Below, piece by piece: positions 42,798 to 54,415 of a stretch of DNA of 64,000 nucleotides. How positions within the stretch are numbered: position 1 is the first letter of the stretch; every line of letters starts with the position of its first letter. The notes beneath the pieces were generated by a model. That model was not told the origin of the DNA. It made no database searches and saw only the letters and a program-made list of their open reading frames with translations. The position numbers were made by a program, and so were the translations under genes. The stretch is from contig KV425603.1 of assembly GCA_001632425.1 (NCBI GenBank), positions 166,951 through 230,950 of the forward strand, written 5' to 3'. The DNA is from Neolentinus lepideus HHB14362 ss-1. Lineage: Eukaryota; Basidiomycota; Agaricomycetes; Gloeophyllales; Gloeophyllaceae.

Positions 42798-45700
42798 CTA
42801 AATATTAGCAAACTGAGACAACGTCGGCATAACCTGCTCCGCATCCATTCTCCACTTGGCGTCCGTACCCTTGCTACCAGTCGAACATGTTTCCGCGGTG
42901 TCCAGCTCGTTCAGCCTTCTCAGTAGCTTCTCGTCGCTACCGAGGGCGAGCACGAAGTCGATATCGCGTATTTCTCCAGGTTCAGCGGCGTCGGGCGACA
43001 TCCAAGCAGCGCGCCCCGCAAGAGGGGAATGGACGGGTCCGCCAGGGTGGAGGATGGCCCCTACTGCGGTCGATCGCGAAATGTTGTTCGGCAGGACAAG
43101 GAAGCTGTTTGCACCTGGGATAATGCGAAGACCGTATCGCTCACCCAAACTAAGCCAAGGATGTCAATACAGTAGGAAACTAGGAAGAGAAGCCAGAGCA
43201 CAAACCTGTCAAATATGTGATTCTGCGCCTCCGCAGCTTGCCGACGCGCCCATTGCCGGTTGCCAGAAGATTCATCCGGAGGGCCACACCAGAACCTCCA
43301 GACAACTGATGCCTCACGTTCCTCTACGAACGATCCGGGAGTACGCTCAGTGAACTAGAATGAACCGCCAGTCAATCACGTCGCTCAAATACGCACAACG
43401 CAACTCACGTAGTTGAGCAGCTCCACACACAGCGGCTTCCACGAAAGGTTGAAGTTAGCCACCATGTTAATCCACTGCGCCTCGCCATTCCTCGAAGGCT
43501 TCGTCTTAATGAAACATCCATTCTCTGCCCTATACCCCAATGCGGTCCTATCAGTATGGACTATACAAATCCACGGGCGCATGAATACTCACACAATGCC
43601 AACCTTGGGCACCTTCTGTGCAAGCACCTCCATAGCACCCTTCGCTGGCAATCCACTCAGTATCCACACATCATTCTTCGGATCACCAGCCAACTTATTC
43701 AACAGCCCATACACCTCCTCAGGCGGCTCGAACGCCCTGTTCCTAGGGTCCCTGTTCCAGATCGTGCCCTCAAAGTCGAGAAGTAGGAGGCGCTTCTCTG
43801 AGTGTTTATATCCCGGAAGGATATGAGCTAGGTCAAACTGCGCGACCTCCTGCGCATCGCCGCGCAAGTGCTCGATGTTCGTGCGCAAGCAGCGGGTCAG
43901 GAATGAGGTGACAAAGGCTTGCGAGTTTTGCGCGACGACGTGGTGGTGCAGATCCTGCAGAGTCAGTGTGTCAGTAACAGATCGGGGAGGTCACAGGCTG
44001 AACATACATCCCAACGTGAAGCAGCCTCCTCGTCAGGCATAGTGAGTGCCTATGAGAGCAATTGGCAATTAAGTCGCCTTCGCTGCAGATTCTCAACTCA
44101 CCTTGTTGATAGCATCTGCAGTCCCGCGACTATCCCATGGGTTAATCGCAATACACGATCTAAACCCACTGTAGCTGTACGATCCGGTAAACTACCATCC
44201 ATGGCAACTAATCAGTAATTATCTGTCAGTTTCACGAACTATCCACTCTTACCTCGCTCAGAATCAACGGCCTCTTCGTCTCCTCCTGGCACTCCACAAA
44301 CTCGTGTGTCCGGAGCGCCATACCCTCCCTCAAACTCGTCACAATGAACGCATCAGCGACCGTCAGCAACGCCAAGTACTGGCTGAACGACAGGTCGTCG
44401 GTGTGCAGAAAAACGACGGGCTGGTACGTGAGCGTCGAGTACCGCGAGTTAATGCGCGACACAATGTCAACCACTCCGCCGTGCAGCTCGTTCTCTTCGG
44501 TGGTTTGCAAGGCAACTTGGATGAGTACAACCTGTAGATCGACTATTAGCACACGAGGGGGGAGGATCGGAGAGTCAACGAACCTTGCCACGGAACTCGG
44601 GGTGCTTGTTTAGGAACATTTCGAAAGCGAGGATCTTCTGTCGTACGCCTTGCACTTCGTCAAGCTTATCACGTCCAACGATCATCTTCATGCCAGCGTA
44701 TCGTTGCTTCAGCAACCGCACCCACTCTCCGACCTCGGGATCTTTTCTGCAGCGACTGTCAGCATTTCCTTCACGTACGCAAGGCAAACGTCCATTACCT
44801 TCGCTCTGCCAGCAGCCTAACATCGATGCCCATCGGGAACACACCAACATCTACGAACCTCTCGTCCGTCTGCACACCCTTTGGCAGGGCCTCCATAGCC
44901 AGGATACGACTGACAGTCTGTCTAAAGTGCCTAGCATAGTTGGCGGTCTGGAAGCCAATCAAATCCGCAGCAAGTAACCCACGGAGCAGAGATTCCCGTA
45001 CAGCTAGACAGCGGAATATCTCAGATGAAGGAAAGGCGACGTGCATAAAGAAGCCGATAATGGCATTGGGCAGCTTCTCGCGGACCATACGTGGGACGAG
45101 CATAAGGTGATAGTCGTTGACCCAAACGATGTCGCCTTCTTGGTAGTTGGCGGCAATGGCATCAGCGAAGCGTTGGTTGACAGCGACATAGTGCTTGTAC
45201 GCGGCTGATTCGTAGAAGAACTTGGTCTTGGGCGCATCCGGGACGGCGTAGTGTAGCGCGGGCCAGAGCACCTACTCGACATCAGATGAGAACGCAGCTC
45301 GAGAAATATGTGCTGTACCTGGTGACAGAACTCATCATAACAGCCCGCAAACTCCGAGTCCGGGATCCATACAACCACGCTGTTCTGCTCCTCCTTCATC
45401 CGCCGCTCAACGTTCTTCTTCAGGGGGTCCATCCATCCATCTGTGTTCGTCCCCAGCACACCGACCCAGAGCTGTTTCCGCATCTTGTCGTCGACGCTGT
45501 CTACAGCATTCTTCAAGCCGCCGTTGCAGTGCGGATTGAATTCGGCGTGCCATTGCTGCGACAGATGCGCCTCGGGATCAGGGCGGCGAGTAGATGTGGA
45601 TCTAGAGTGTTTACGCTGGATACGGAGAGGGATGTGGTGGTCGGTAAGAGTGCGCCTGGGAAGTCTGCCGGGAGGCGCGTTTCCTGTCCCGAGACCGGGT

Positions 45701-46083
45701 GTAACGATAGGGTTGGGCGAGCTTGTCCTTGTCACGGGCTTAGACGATGAATTTTGTTTGAACAGGCTAGAGAACGGATTGAGCGCCTCTACTCCAGGCG
45801 TTGAAGCCGCCGGTGTTGCCGTCCTGGACTGCGGTAACAGTCAGTTCCTCGTCTTCAAGGACAAGGCGCGACTCGCCTTCAGGTCTTCAACGATACTCTT
45901 AAGCGGCCCAGGTCTTTGCGGCAATGGCGATCTTGGTGGGTCTCCCAACTTGAAGTTGTTTGGAGTAAAGGTGATTTCCTGAGCCGCCTGATCAGGACTT
46001 GCAGGAGGAGACTCGCCCAAGGCGGCGGTCGTGGGCAGAAACAGGGAAGCGATGACCACGCGGTGGTTTCTCCAAGAGCTCAT
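42798..46083 (-). CDS. Trehalose-6-phosphate synthase/phosphatase-like protein, probably a regulatory subunit
   Basis: The protein has a GT20 (synthase-like) domain followed by a HAD phosphatase-like domain, as in the large subunits of the trehalose synthase complex. Eleven exons: 46083-45877, 45828-45319, 45271-44799, 44746-44584, 44531-44253, 44191-44102, 44049-44008, 43954-43593, 43529-43409, 43354-43206, 43149-42798; 915 residues. GT20 marks: RVVIASLFLPTTAALGES, IVWVNDYHLMLVPRMVRE, LIGFQTANYARHF, GVFPMGID and TSLREGMALRTHEFVECQ. Two key motifs are altered: the sugar-nucleotide site reads GRDKLDEVQG (about 421-430, usual Arg and Lys replaced by Lys and Gln) and the phosphatase motif DxDGT reads DFEGT (648-652). 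This favours a Tsl1/Tps3-like non-catalytic role, though that is inference. Intron 1 uses a GC donor (gcgagt). Confidence 0.85.
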
Positions 46084-47147
46084 AGTGGGCGAAGGTAAAG
46101 ATACAGATACAGCAACAGCAAGCTGAAGGACAAGATACAGTAGGGCAAAATCTGTAGAGACTCTTTAATCGACGAATATCATCTATGATGTAATTTCAAG
46201 GAAATTTCCGATATTTCGGTAAGTCGGTGCGGACCGGGTGGCATGGCCAGATAGGGAAGGGGGGGTGTTGAGTCGCAGGTGTGTGGCAGCGGACATTAAT
46301 GATCAGCGCAGAGAGGAGAGTGTAGGTGAGCAAGCGATAAGCGAAATGAAATCATAGAGCGAGACGAAAAAGTGGAAGACGTGGCAGGGATCGACGAAGT
46401 AGAGATGGGGAATGCAACTTGAGCCACACTCGAATTGATGACCTTCCTGGTGGGGGTAAGATCGAGGAAGAAAGGAGAAAAGTCGGCTTCACTCAACTCG
46501 AGGTCCCGGGGAGCATCATGTGGTCAAGTTAACGGGGAACTCGGCTCGAAAATCCAGATCTTCGCTTACATGGCTTTCAATACCAGAAGAGAGAAAGCTT
46601 TGTCCGCAAATAACGCGAGACTGACTTGCGCAGAGAAGGCCACTTCCTTAAGGTGGACTATTTGAAAGTTTTTTCCAACCTCCATGTGTAGGCAAGAATC
46701 TCTGCTCAATGCCGTATTGCCATATTGACGTCTGATCCATAACCAGCCAAACACCACTGGCAGCACAGGGGAAACGCCATCAGCGTCCGTGACAAGTGCT
46801 CTAGAGGTGCAAGACTATGGCTGCCAGAAGGTCAATATACTCACTTTGCACCGGAGGGAAGAGATGCATGAGCAACGAACGTACAAGCTAACCACGATAT
46901 ACCACCGTCAATCGCGGCTTGTGAAATTTGGAAGAGACCTCGTAGCAGGAAGTTCCAACACGATGAAGAGAGATAGGCAAACAAACACAACGTTTGTCCA
47001 CAAGGCTCGACGACAACACGCACGCACCTCAGATGCGGCGAATGAAAACATGCTCATGTATCTGCGGATCCAAACGTTATCATTCAACATTAGAAGATAC
47101 AAGCTGTAGTTTTGAGATGCAGGTCCGTGATCCTGTCTTTGTGAGCT
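46084..47147. other. Intergenic, includes promoter of the trehalose-complex gene
   Basis: About 1.06 kb upstream of the start at 46083. A GGGGGGG-containing run at 46259-46266 includes AGGGG, the core of fungal stress-response elements, but one short G-run is weak evidence. No gene is supported. Confidence 0.35.
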
Positions 47148-48500
47148 TCATAGGACAGCCTTTGTCGCCGTCTTTGCAGACAAAATCGAGTAGATCGCCT
47201 TCGCTAACCTATCTGGTTGCTGTTGCACAACCTAGCCATCACCGTCATTAGTTTGGACGCCACATCGTCGACAAATATATTGCAATACCATGTGTCCAGC
47301 TCCTGGGATACGAGTCACGGAGGCGACGTTGCGTCCCTTAGATATGTCTACGACCGAATCTTGAGAATACCTTGGGCTAGTGAAATTATTCGGCATTATA
47401 TCTTTGAGCGGCTAACAGCTGACTTACATTAGATCGATTTTCTCTCCAAAAATGACGTGTATTGGAATATACGAGCAGACAGTCTCTATTTGTTCCGTAG
47501 CTGCAATTGTCGCCTCTAGGTCAAGATAAATCGATGCCTCAAAGCGTTTCTGACACTTGGTCGTAACTGGACCCGCAGTAGCCGAGGAGGCGTCTATTGG
47601 GCGAAGACCATGGTCCTGAAGCTGCTGTTGGTCCCGAGCCATGACACAAGTCCAAGCAGCACACTTACAACAAGTATCATGCGGAGCCGTTTGTCCCAGT
47701 CTTTCCAAGGTATGCTTTTCGAAAAATATTCGTAGGCAGTGCTGCGGGAGTCCCATTTCGAGCTCTGAGCTAAGATGCCTTTCGTGATGCGGTTTATTTG
47801 CCGTTCGCGGTTGCCGAAGTTCGCCCGATAGACATCCCGGTCGATCATGGGAGGTTCGACGAGGATAATGGCTTCGTATCTGATCCGTGAGGGCGAGTTA
47901 TAGCATTTCGTAGAATACATTCTATGGCAATGGAAGAAGAATTAGCTTGGTAAAGTTAGTGGCTCGGAAACATACACAGTTGTGGTTCCAGCTGAATGGC
48001 CAATTGCAACCAAACGGTGAGTGGCTAGGTGTGCCTCCACGAAAGTAGCAATGGCTTCCGCCCAGTGCGTGATTGCTATGCACATATCAGCACTTATGCC
48101 AGTGGAATAAGAGGGAAAACATAGAATCGTACATGTCCCACTATCAGGAAGTTTGTCGAGCGTTTCGGCATTCAAGACAGCGGAGTCACCATGAGTATGC
48201 CAATCGAAGGCCCAAGCTTCGCGGATAATGCTGTGTCCCGAGACGCTCTCTTGTATTTCGAATAGTCCTTGTAGTACCGGCTCCCAGTGTTCCTTGTCTG
48301 GAACATCATGCGTGAGTATATGATGATGAAACAGGAAGTCAACACGTACGAGTTCCACTTGCGTGTGCAAGAATCAAAGTGACACCTCCCGCACTAGAGC
48401 TCTGCGCTGTGAAGTACCGGTTCACAGCCATCTTCAAAGAGACTCCATCCACTTCATAGGGCGTGTCAAAAGTGACCTTGTCTACAGATAGCGCGACCAT
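47148..48500 (-). CDS. Alpha/beta-hydrolase fold protein
   Basis: A serine-hydrolase-fold enzyme of a fungal family with unknown substrates. Seven exons: 48500-48350, 48297-48133, 48075-47976, 47921-47669, 47615-47428, 47376-47289, 47219-47148; 338 residues. Visible marks: HASGTHKEHWEPVLQGLF (oxyanion region), the nucleophile elbow GHSAGTT in exon 3, a helical cap, HVIFGEKIDLI carrying the likely acidic residue, and IPGAGHM in exon 6 with the catalytic His. So Ser, acid and His are all present. No signal peptide is seen, suggesting an intracellular location. The donor of intron 2 could be gtacga (used) or gtggga nine bases earlier, both in phase. The start is the first ATG of the conserved N-terminal block. 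Confidence 0.8.
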
Positions 48501-49012
48501 CGCTTTCCAGCACTAGTTGAGTTTGCGCGACTTTTGTAGCACCGGCGAAACGACGAGCTGGAACACGGCGATCAGAACAATGAGATCCACCAGCCACCAC
48601 TTTAAAGATTCCGATTACTCGGACGACCAATTGCCTAACAGAGCCATGATTTTAACCATGAGTTTCCATGCATGCTACATCAATCAGGAATGGGCAAGCG
48701 AAATGGTATGCGATTGTAAAGTTAAGTGCGGGGTGACCGGAACGAAGGCGATTCTCACAGTCGTTGCATCCAACGCGCCCTTAGCGTGCATCACGTCCGT
48801 TTTGAGGCATTCCACTTGCTTCTTGTGTAAATAGGTGATGAATGGTACTACGCCCAGTTAAAGCCCATCTCGAATTATAAGGTCAAGGTTAACATGGCCA
48901 ATAACACTTCCACAAAAATATCGCATATTCGCTCATTAAGCATCCAACACATGCTATAATTGACGTTCAGTATAAATCATGCTGGAAAATGGATCGAAAC
49001 TCACTCATAGTA
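48501..49012. other. Intergenic
   Basis: This lies between the hydrolase and the first ICMT-like gene. A 105-codon plus-strand frame at 48517-48834 has no domain. Nothing else is seen. Confidence 0.35.
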
Positions 49013-49780
49013 TCAGTAGATGTACGGAAATATCCTGTATGGCACCCTTCTAGCCCACTCATCCCATTTCTCACCGAACTGAATCCTTAAAGCACGGTCT
49101 TCGCGAATGGGTCTCCACACGCACACCCCGACTATGGAAAGGCCGGAGAAAAATAGCGCTCCGACCGTCCCCCGTCCAAAGCCACTCTCCAATATTCCGG
49201 ATTCCCTCACCCAAGATCCCTCGCTGAACCAAGAAATACAAAGCCCAGTGAAAGCTGCAATGTATGCAGTGTAGCTAGGATGTCGCACGATGGCATATGG
49301 GCCATGGGTAATGAGCTGGTGATCCTCGCGGAATGAGAGCTGATAGGTAAAAAGCCTTCCTAAAGTGCGGTAGCAGTGGTATCGGACCATGGTACCCGCG
49401 AGGGTAACGGCCACGCCGACCAAAAAACGCGGAGAGACGCAGATTAAGGACGCGGCATTTGGTCTCTTGATCAAGGCAGAGAGTACGTCGTCGGTGAGAG
49501 GTGGATAAGGGAATCGATGTGCCAGGATGACCGCAGTCTCGCACACAGCACCAATCCACAGTCCATACTGTGATATTACATGCATGAGATCAGCCATCAC
49601 GGAGAAATAAATACGTACCTTTACAATGCTAGTGTACCGAGAGATAAAAGTTTCATTGGAGCTTTCAGACCCACTAAACTTCTTGCGCTCTTCAGCGGGC
49701 ACTCCTGGATTGGGATTTGTCAAACACAAATGAAAACCACCGGTGGCGAGAAGAACCAGAGGTATCCGGTAGAGTGACAT
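49013..49780 (-). CDS. ICMT/Ste14-like methyltransferase, array copy 1
   Basis: Members of this membrane family methylate C-terminal isoprenylcysteines (Ste14/ICMT) or other small acceptors, using SAM at the ER. Exons 49780-49619 and 49567-49013 give 238 residues, with a 51-nt intron at phase 0 after codon 54. Several hydrophobic helices are visible (MSLYRIPLVLLATGGF, VGVAVTLAGTMV, AYIAAFTGLCISW). The SAM-binding signature is intact: GPYAIVRHPSYTAY, then REDRALRIQFGEKWDEWARRVPYR near the end. It is the most divergent intact copy of the array (Gly after Tyr in RHPSYTA replaced by Ala, and GEKWDEW instead of GEQWDRW). Confidence 0.85.
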   Translation of the reverse strand: MSLYRIPLVLLATGGFHLCLTNPNPGVPAEERKKFSGSESSNETFISRYTSIVKVRIYFSVMADLMHVISQYGLWIGAVCETAVILAHRFPYPPLTDDVLSALIKRPNAASLICVSPRFLVGVAVTLAGTMVRYHCYRTLGRLFTYQLSFREDHQLITHGPYAIVRHPSYTAYIAAFTGLCISWFSEGSWVRESGILESGFGRGTVGALFFSGLSIVGVCVWRPIREDRALRIQFGEKWDEWARRVPYRIFPYIY

Positions 49781-50724
49781 GGTGCGAACGTCCAGCGCGC
49801 GAGTGAGGGTATACGAGATTCCCTCTCTTTATATCCAAGAGGACAGAAGCTTGAAGAGCACCAGCCATCGCTTACTAGCCTAACAGTCTGCCGCGCCTGA
49901 TCCGCTGCAGCAATACCTTCGTGGAATACACCAGAAGTCTTGAAGAAGCATTCACAAAGGAGCGCCAAGGAGTGGCAAGAAAGTCGAGGCCTGAACCTTG
50001 AAGGATGGATATACCAAAAGTCTTGAAGAAGCGTTCACAAACAGCACCAGGGAGTGGCAACAAAGTCGAGACCTGGGTCTTGATGGATGCTAAATACCAG
50101 AAGGCGTCTGGACTGTAGCGTAAGTAGAGGAGATCAGCAGAAAGAGGAATGATTTTTGTGCGGCCCGGGAGCCTCGGGTATGGCGGACTTGCCATACCCG
50201 TATCATTTCGGCTGCTCTAAGAAGACACATACTCCTCCGCGATGTACAATCGAAGCAGCGATGGATCGCAATGTTGTTTCAAGAAGGACCGGTAAGCGAG
50301 ACCATGCTTATTTTAGGTTTGGGTGAACAATTTACGCAAATTCAGTATGTCGCTTACCGATGTCTTTTCCGATAGTCTTGGATAGTCAATCACAAGGAAG
50401 AGACTGCTTGCCTCAGACAGTGCATTCATGTCCTCATGCCGAAAGGATTCTGGATCATCAGCATAGTCTTCGGGTGACTTCCAACACGCGATAAGCTATA
50501 GCGTCCTTCATCCAAACCTTCAGCATTATATTCCACTACGAAGCGATCGAAAATCGTGATCGAGCATACAAGAAGCGCCACTATATCTCTTCTGCGTGCA
50601 ACAGCAATTGCACCGTCTCCAAGGCGAAAGCGATATATAGGCTTCGAATTCCTTCACTTATGAAGCAGGCAATTAGTGTGGCACGGAAATGACTTGGAGA
50701 GCGTACCTCTTTGTACATCACCAT
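49781..50724. other. Intergenic with an 83-bp tandem repeat
   Basis: This lies upstream of array copy 1 and downstream of copy 2. A word AGTCTTGAAGAAGC at 49936 recurs at 50019 with similar flanks, showing an imperfect tandem duplication of period 83 bp. No gene is supported. Confidence 0.4.
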
Positions 50725-51499
50725 TCAGAAAATGACGGGGACAAGTCGGTACCGCACTCTTGCAGCCCATCGATCCCATTGCTCTCCAAACTGCTTCTTC
50801 ATATTTATATCCTCGAATATCGCCCGAGTGGTAAACATCGAGACCAGAAGAACGCCATGAAGCGCAGTCGCTGTAATAATGACGGCCCCAACCCAAGTGC
50901 GCAATATCCCAGATTGTCTAAGCAATGTCCCAGGAGAGAATGTGCAGATGTGGATGCCCAAGGCTGCCACGATACTGCCGGTGTAACTCGGGTGTCGGAC
51001 CATCGAATACGGCCCCGTGGTGACGAGCTGATGTTCATTCCTGATTGCTAGCTCATAAGTGAAGAGTTTCCCAAGAGCCTTGTAGCAGCAATGGCGGAGG
51101 TAAGAACCGATCACCGTTACCAACACTCCGAAGAGGAAGGTCGGGCTGACTCGCATCGGAGCAGCTGCTTGCGCAGAGCCGACCAACGTCGATATGACGT
51201 GGTTAGTCAGAGGCGGGTACGTGGAGTTGGATGCGACAATGGCAGCCGCCTCGCAGAGTCCACCGGCCCACCAAATAACCTGGTCCAGCGCGAAAAGACG
51301 TCAGCAAAGGGAGTATGGACAGAATCGGGACGTCGACCTTCAGTGAAAACGCCCACAAACGGACAAATCCTGAAAATTTGCTCTCTGGGGAACGGAACGC
51401 CTTGCGCTCCTCTTCGGAGACAGGAGGTTGCGGAGGCGTGTAGGCATATCCTGCGCAGTATGCTGCGAGTAATGTCGACGAAGCTCTCAGTAGTGACAT
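50725..51499 (-). CDS. ICMT/Ste14-like methyltransferase, array copy 2
   Basis: Exons 51499-51338 (54 codons) and 51279-50725 (555 bp) give 238 residues. The N-terminus MSLLRASSTLLAAYCAGYAY is a hydrophobic helix, followed by the conserved PPVSEEERKAF. The core helices and LGKLFTYELAIRNEHQLV lead to GPYSMVRHPSYTGS and the C-terminal FGEQWDRWAARVRYRLVPVIF. All family positions that I can compare with the other copies are kept. The neighbours on both sides are paralogues on the same strand. Confidence 0.85.
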
Positions 51500-52636
51500 T
51501 GGAGACTCAGAGGCTGAAAGGGTTGCTATACGAAGTCTACAACATACCGATCCAGTTTCTGCCCTTTTGTGGATTGGCGACCTGGGCATCCCGGTGCATT
51601 CATCTGAACCTATTGCTGTGCACCATAAGAACACGAGACCAGCTTGTAAAGCTGGGACCCACGCTGACGATGGGATACTATCCAGATACGGTAGAGAGTT
51701 GCAGTTCCGCAAGACAGCGCCTCGGCGTTCATCATGATTCTGCGAGATAGTAGCCTCGGCATTCATTCCGAACTGAAGATTTGGATGAACAGACGTCTAA
51801 GACGAGTAAGAGGATACCATACTATACCTCCGGCGGTCTCATCTTGACAAAGCTTGCTCCAGTGGCGTCAACCACATGCTCATCGTTTGCAGCGATAAGC
51901 CTTGACGCGTTCAGAATACTGATCGGGCTTAAGCTTTAGGTACTAGCCAACAGTACTAGACATCCAAGCGTCTATATTCGCCGAGCTGGTCGGGCACTGG
52001 AAGAGGGGGGCTCGGTCGGAGGTGGGTCGGTTAATCAAGTACTTGTCAAAGTGACTCAGACTCGAGTTGCAGTACATGACACAGATCATACTCGGGATAT
52101 AACTAAGACCGGTGAGGCAACCTGCAGGTGTGGACAATAAGCTTGACCGGGACGCTGTGTAATCCTTGAGAGCATAGTACTTTACCGACGGGGGCAACAA
52201 CGTTGGTCTATGGAACCTGTAAGTAATTTCCTGCATAAAAATCCGGACGTTGTTGGCAGGGATGTTCGGGGTCGTGATTGAGACCCGATAAACACAGCGG
52301 CTTGCTCCGTGGTGTCAACTCGATATCATCTTGCTCCAATAACACAGTCTGTAATCACATATGAGTTGTTGAAAAATTCTTTATGCCATGTCACTTTCAA
52401 GATAAAGCTCATTCTGCCATTACTTTTTACTCTGCTGATTTTATGGGATGGGCTTCGGTACTAATCTGGCACTGCCACACCCCGAAAAGAAGTTACAAGG
52501 ATGAAATTATTTGAACTATAATCCATTTGAATAAACTCAATATTCCAATAGTACGTCTGGGGTGCCCGCAGAGATATTCTTTGCTCTAATGCAGTTGGCC
52601 TCGGATGATGCAGCTATGCGCGTGCCTTATCCTTAC

Positions 52637-52856
52637 CTAGGGTTGCCACAGAGAGGAAACGGCTGCGGCTAGCCGGAAAAAGCCGAGCCGTGGTGCAAAA
52701 CTTGATATAAAAATCTCAAAATATTGGAGAGAGCGTATAATTATATTTCACATTCAATGTCAGATTACTACTCAGGCGAGTGGATTTTTATAACAGCCTG
52801 TAGTGGAAACGGCTCGTTCATGGCTAGCCGGAAAAGCCGAGCCGTGACAACACTAG
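52637..52856. mobile_element. Small TIR element (candidate MITE), 220 bp
   Basis: The ends CTAGGGTTGCCAC and GTGACAACACTAG are imperfect inverted repeats, and TCCTTAC flanks both sides (52630-52636 and 52857-52863). Near each end lies a copy of a GC-rich word with internal symmetry (GGCTAGCCGG...AGCCGAGCCGTG at about 52667-52692 and 52822-52846). The size and lack of coding capacity fit a MITE. Superfamily is not determined. Confidence 0.6.
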
Positions 52857-53373
52857 TCCTTACCCAGATAGATGAGCATGATGCCGAATTTGGGCGCCGT
52901 GGGAACGTCAATGCCGAGTTACCGTGGGATGGTACGTTTGAAATCTTTACTACAATTTTCGAGCACCGATTCATTCTTCGTTTGCAGTGTTGACTAGTAA
53001 CTACAAAACCGGATTCGGAGTCCCTCCTCTCTCGTTCTTCCAAATAATCCCCCCATTTTGACCTCAGATAGTCATTGTAGTTCTACAGTTTTTGTTCAAT
53101 ATTCTTGTGAATTATCTGCCAGCTTCGCATTTTCTACGCTATGAATCCGTGTTCTTCTGGGTTTTCTGACTGTGGGAGTAGGCAGCTTGTAGCTTATTGG
53201 ATGGCTGGATGGGCTTGTTGTGCCGGTTCTGAATAGACGTCTGGCTGTTTGCTTTCCGTACAACTTGTACTGATTCCATAGTAGACTCGGCTTTATTGTT
53301 TTGTTATCGTGGGAGTTAGTCCGTAGTATTCAAGTTTCATTGGTGGTATACAGCCTAAGATACTGAGACCTCC

Positions 53374-53423
53374 TCCCAGGACTCGCCAAATTGTCATGCA
53401 TGGCAATTTGGCGAGTCCTGGGA
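53374..53423. repeat. 50-bp near-perfect palindrome
   Basis: Arms of 20 bp (left arm begins TCCCAGGACTCGCC, right arm ends GGCGAGTCCTGGGA) match perfectly and the 10-base centre is itself nearly symmetric around ATGCAT. It can form a long hairpin. No element or gene is associated. Confidence 0.9.
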
Positions 53424-54415
53424 GACGCGCAGCGGTGGCCCATCCCCAAAGTCGCAACATCCCGTCGCCGCAAGCTTCCCCGTATCTGCTTTCTGGATAT
53501 TGCTTATTCCCTCCTTGACGCACCCAAACTCAAAACTGTAGCGCTCACTCGAGTCTGAAATTGACGTTCTCCCGCAAAGTGCAGGATTCTAGGTCGGTAT
53601 TCCCCATGTCATGCGTCTGGATGTTATCAGCATGGCGAACCCCATGATTAGACTCGGTCTAGGCAATTCTCCAGCATCAGGAATATATGGCGCTGGGGAC
53701 TTGGCTTTGTGAACTTACCTGTTACTTTGAGGTCTTTTTGAGGTCTTAGGCGGTTCTTTGGCAGATAAGCGCCCGATACTTGATTTATTTCGATCTTTGG
53801 GAGCCAAGAAAGTAAGTTCATGAAAAGACGGTAAGTCACGGGAAAGTCAGTTTTGTATTTCCCAGATGAGAACGCCGGCTTCATGGGCTTCGGATTATAG
53901 GTCCGCTGCCATGGCTAGGGTCCTGGTTGCTACTTATATTTCGCGTATAGTTTGGGTCCATGTTTAGTCGTGCCACATCGGGATTTGTGATTGATCATCT
54001 TCCCTATGGCACGTCCAAACGCGCGGCCGCCAAAACCGAGAATTTTCCTGCCATCTCGTGGCGCAACAGATAGCATTTTAGTTGCACAATGACGACACTC
54101 ATGAAGTGGAGAGTGGAGTTGGCATGCACGATAAGGACTGTGGAGAGATATTAAGCTAACGGAGAATGTGACTAAACTTTATGTCAACGGCTACACGGCA
54201 CATTATGGGATGACGGTGAAGACCAAGGCGGCGAAACAAACAGTGACGAGTATCAAGATACATGGTGTGCTGCGCTGCCCCAAGTGCCGAGTGCGCACAG
54301 GCAACATGGACGCCATTGTTTGAATAATCGACATAATAGCACCCAATCTTGAAAGCTCAGATGTGAATTCAAATAAAGAGATTACAGGATAAGAACTAAC
54401 CTGCTGCACCGTGCT

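Larger units (their letters stand above)
51500..54415. other. Large gap in the array, with small repeats
   Basis: About 2.9 kb between array copies 2 and 3. It contains a 220-bp TIR element (52637-52856) and a 50-bp near-perfect palindrome (53374-53423). Several short frames exist, none with a domain. Confidence 0.45.

Noticed and set aside
45443..45982. 179-codon plus-strand frame opposite the trehalose-complex gene
   Set aside because: The minus-strand exons 1-2 explain the openness; this frame shows no domain.
46250..46270. Stress response element (AGGGG) in the trehalose-complex promoter
   Set aside because: Only one G-run; such short words are common by chance, so it is mentioned but not called.
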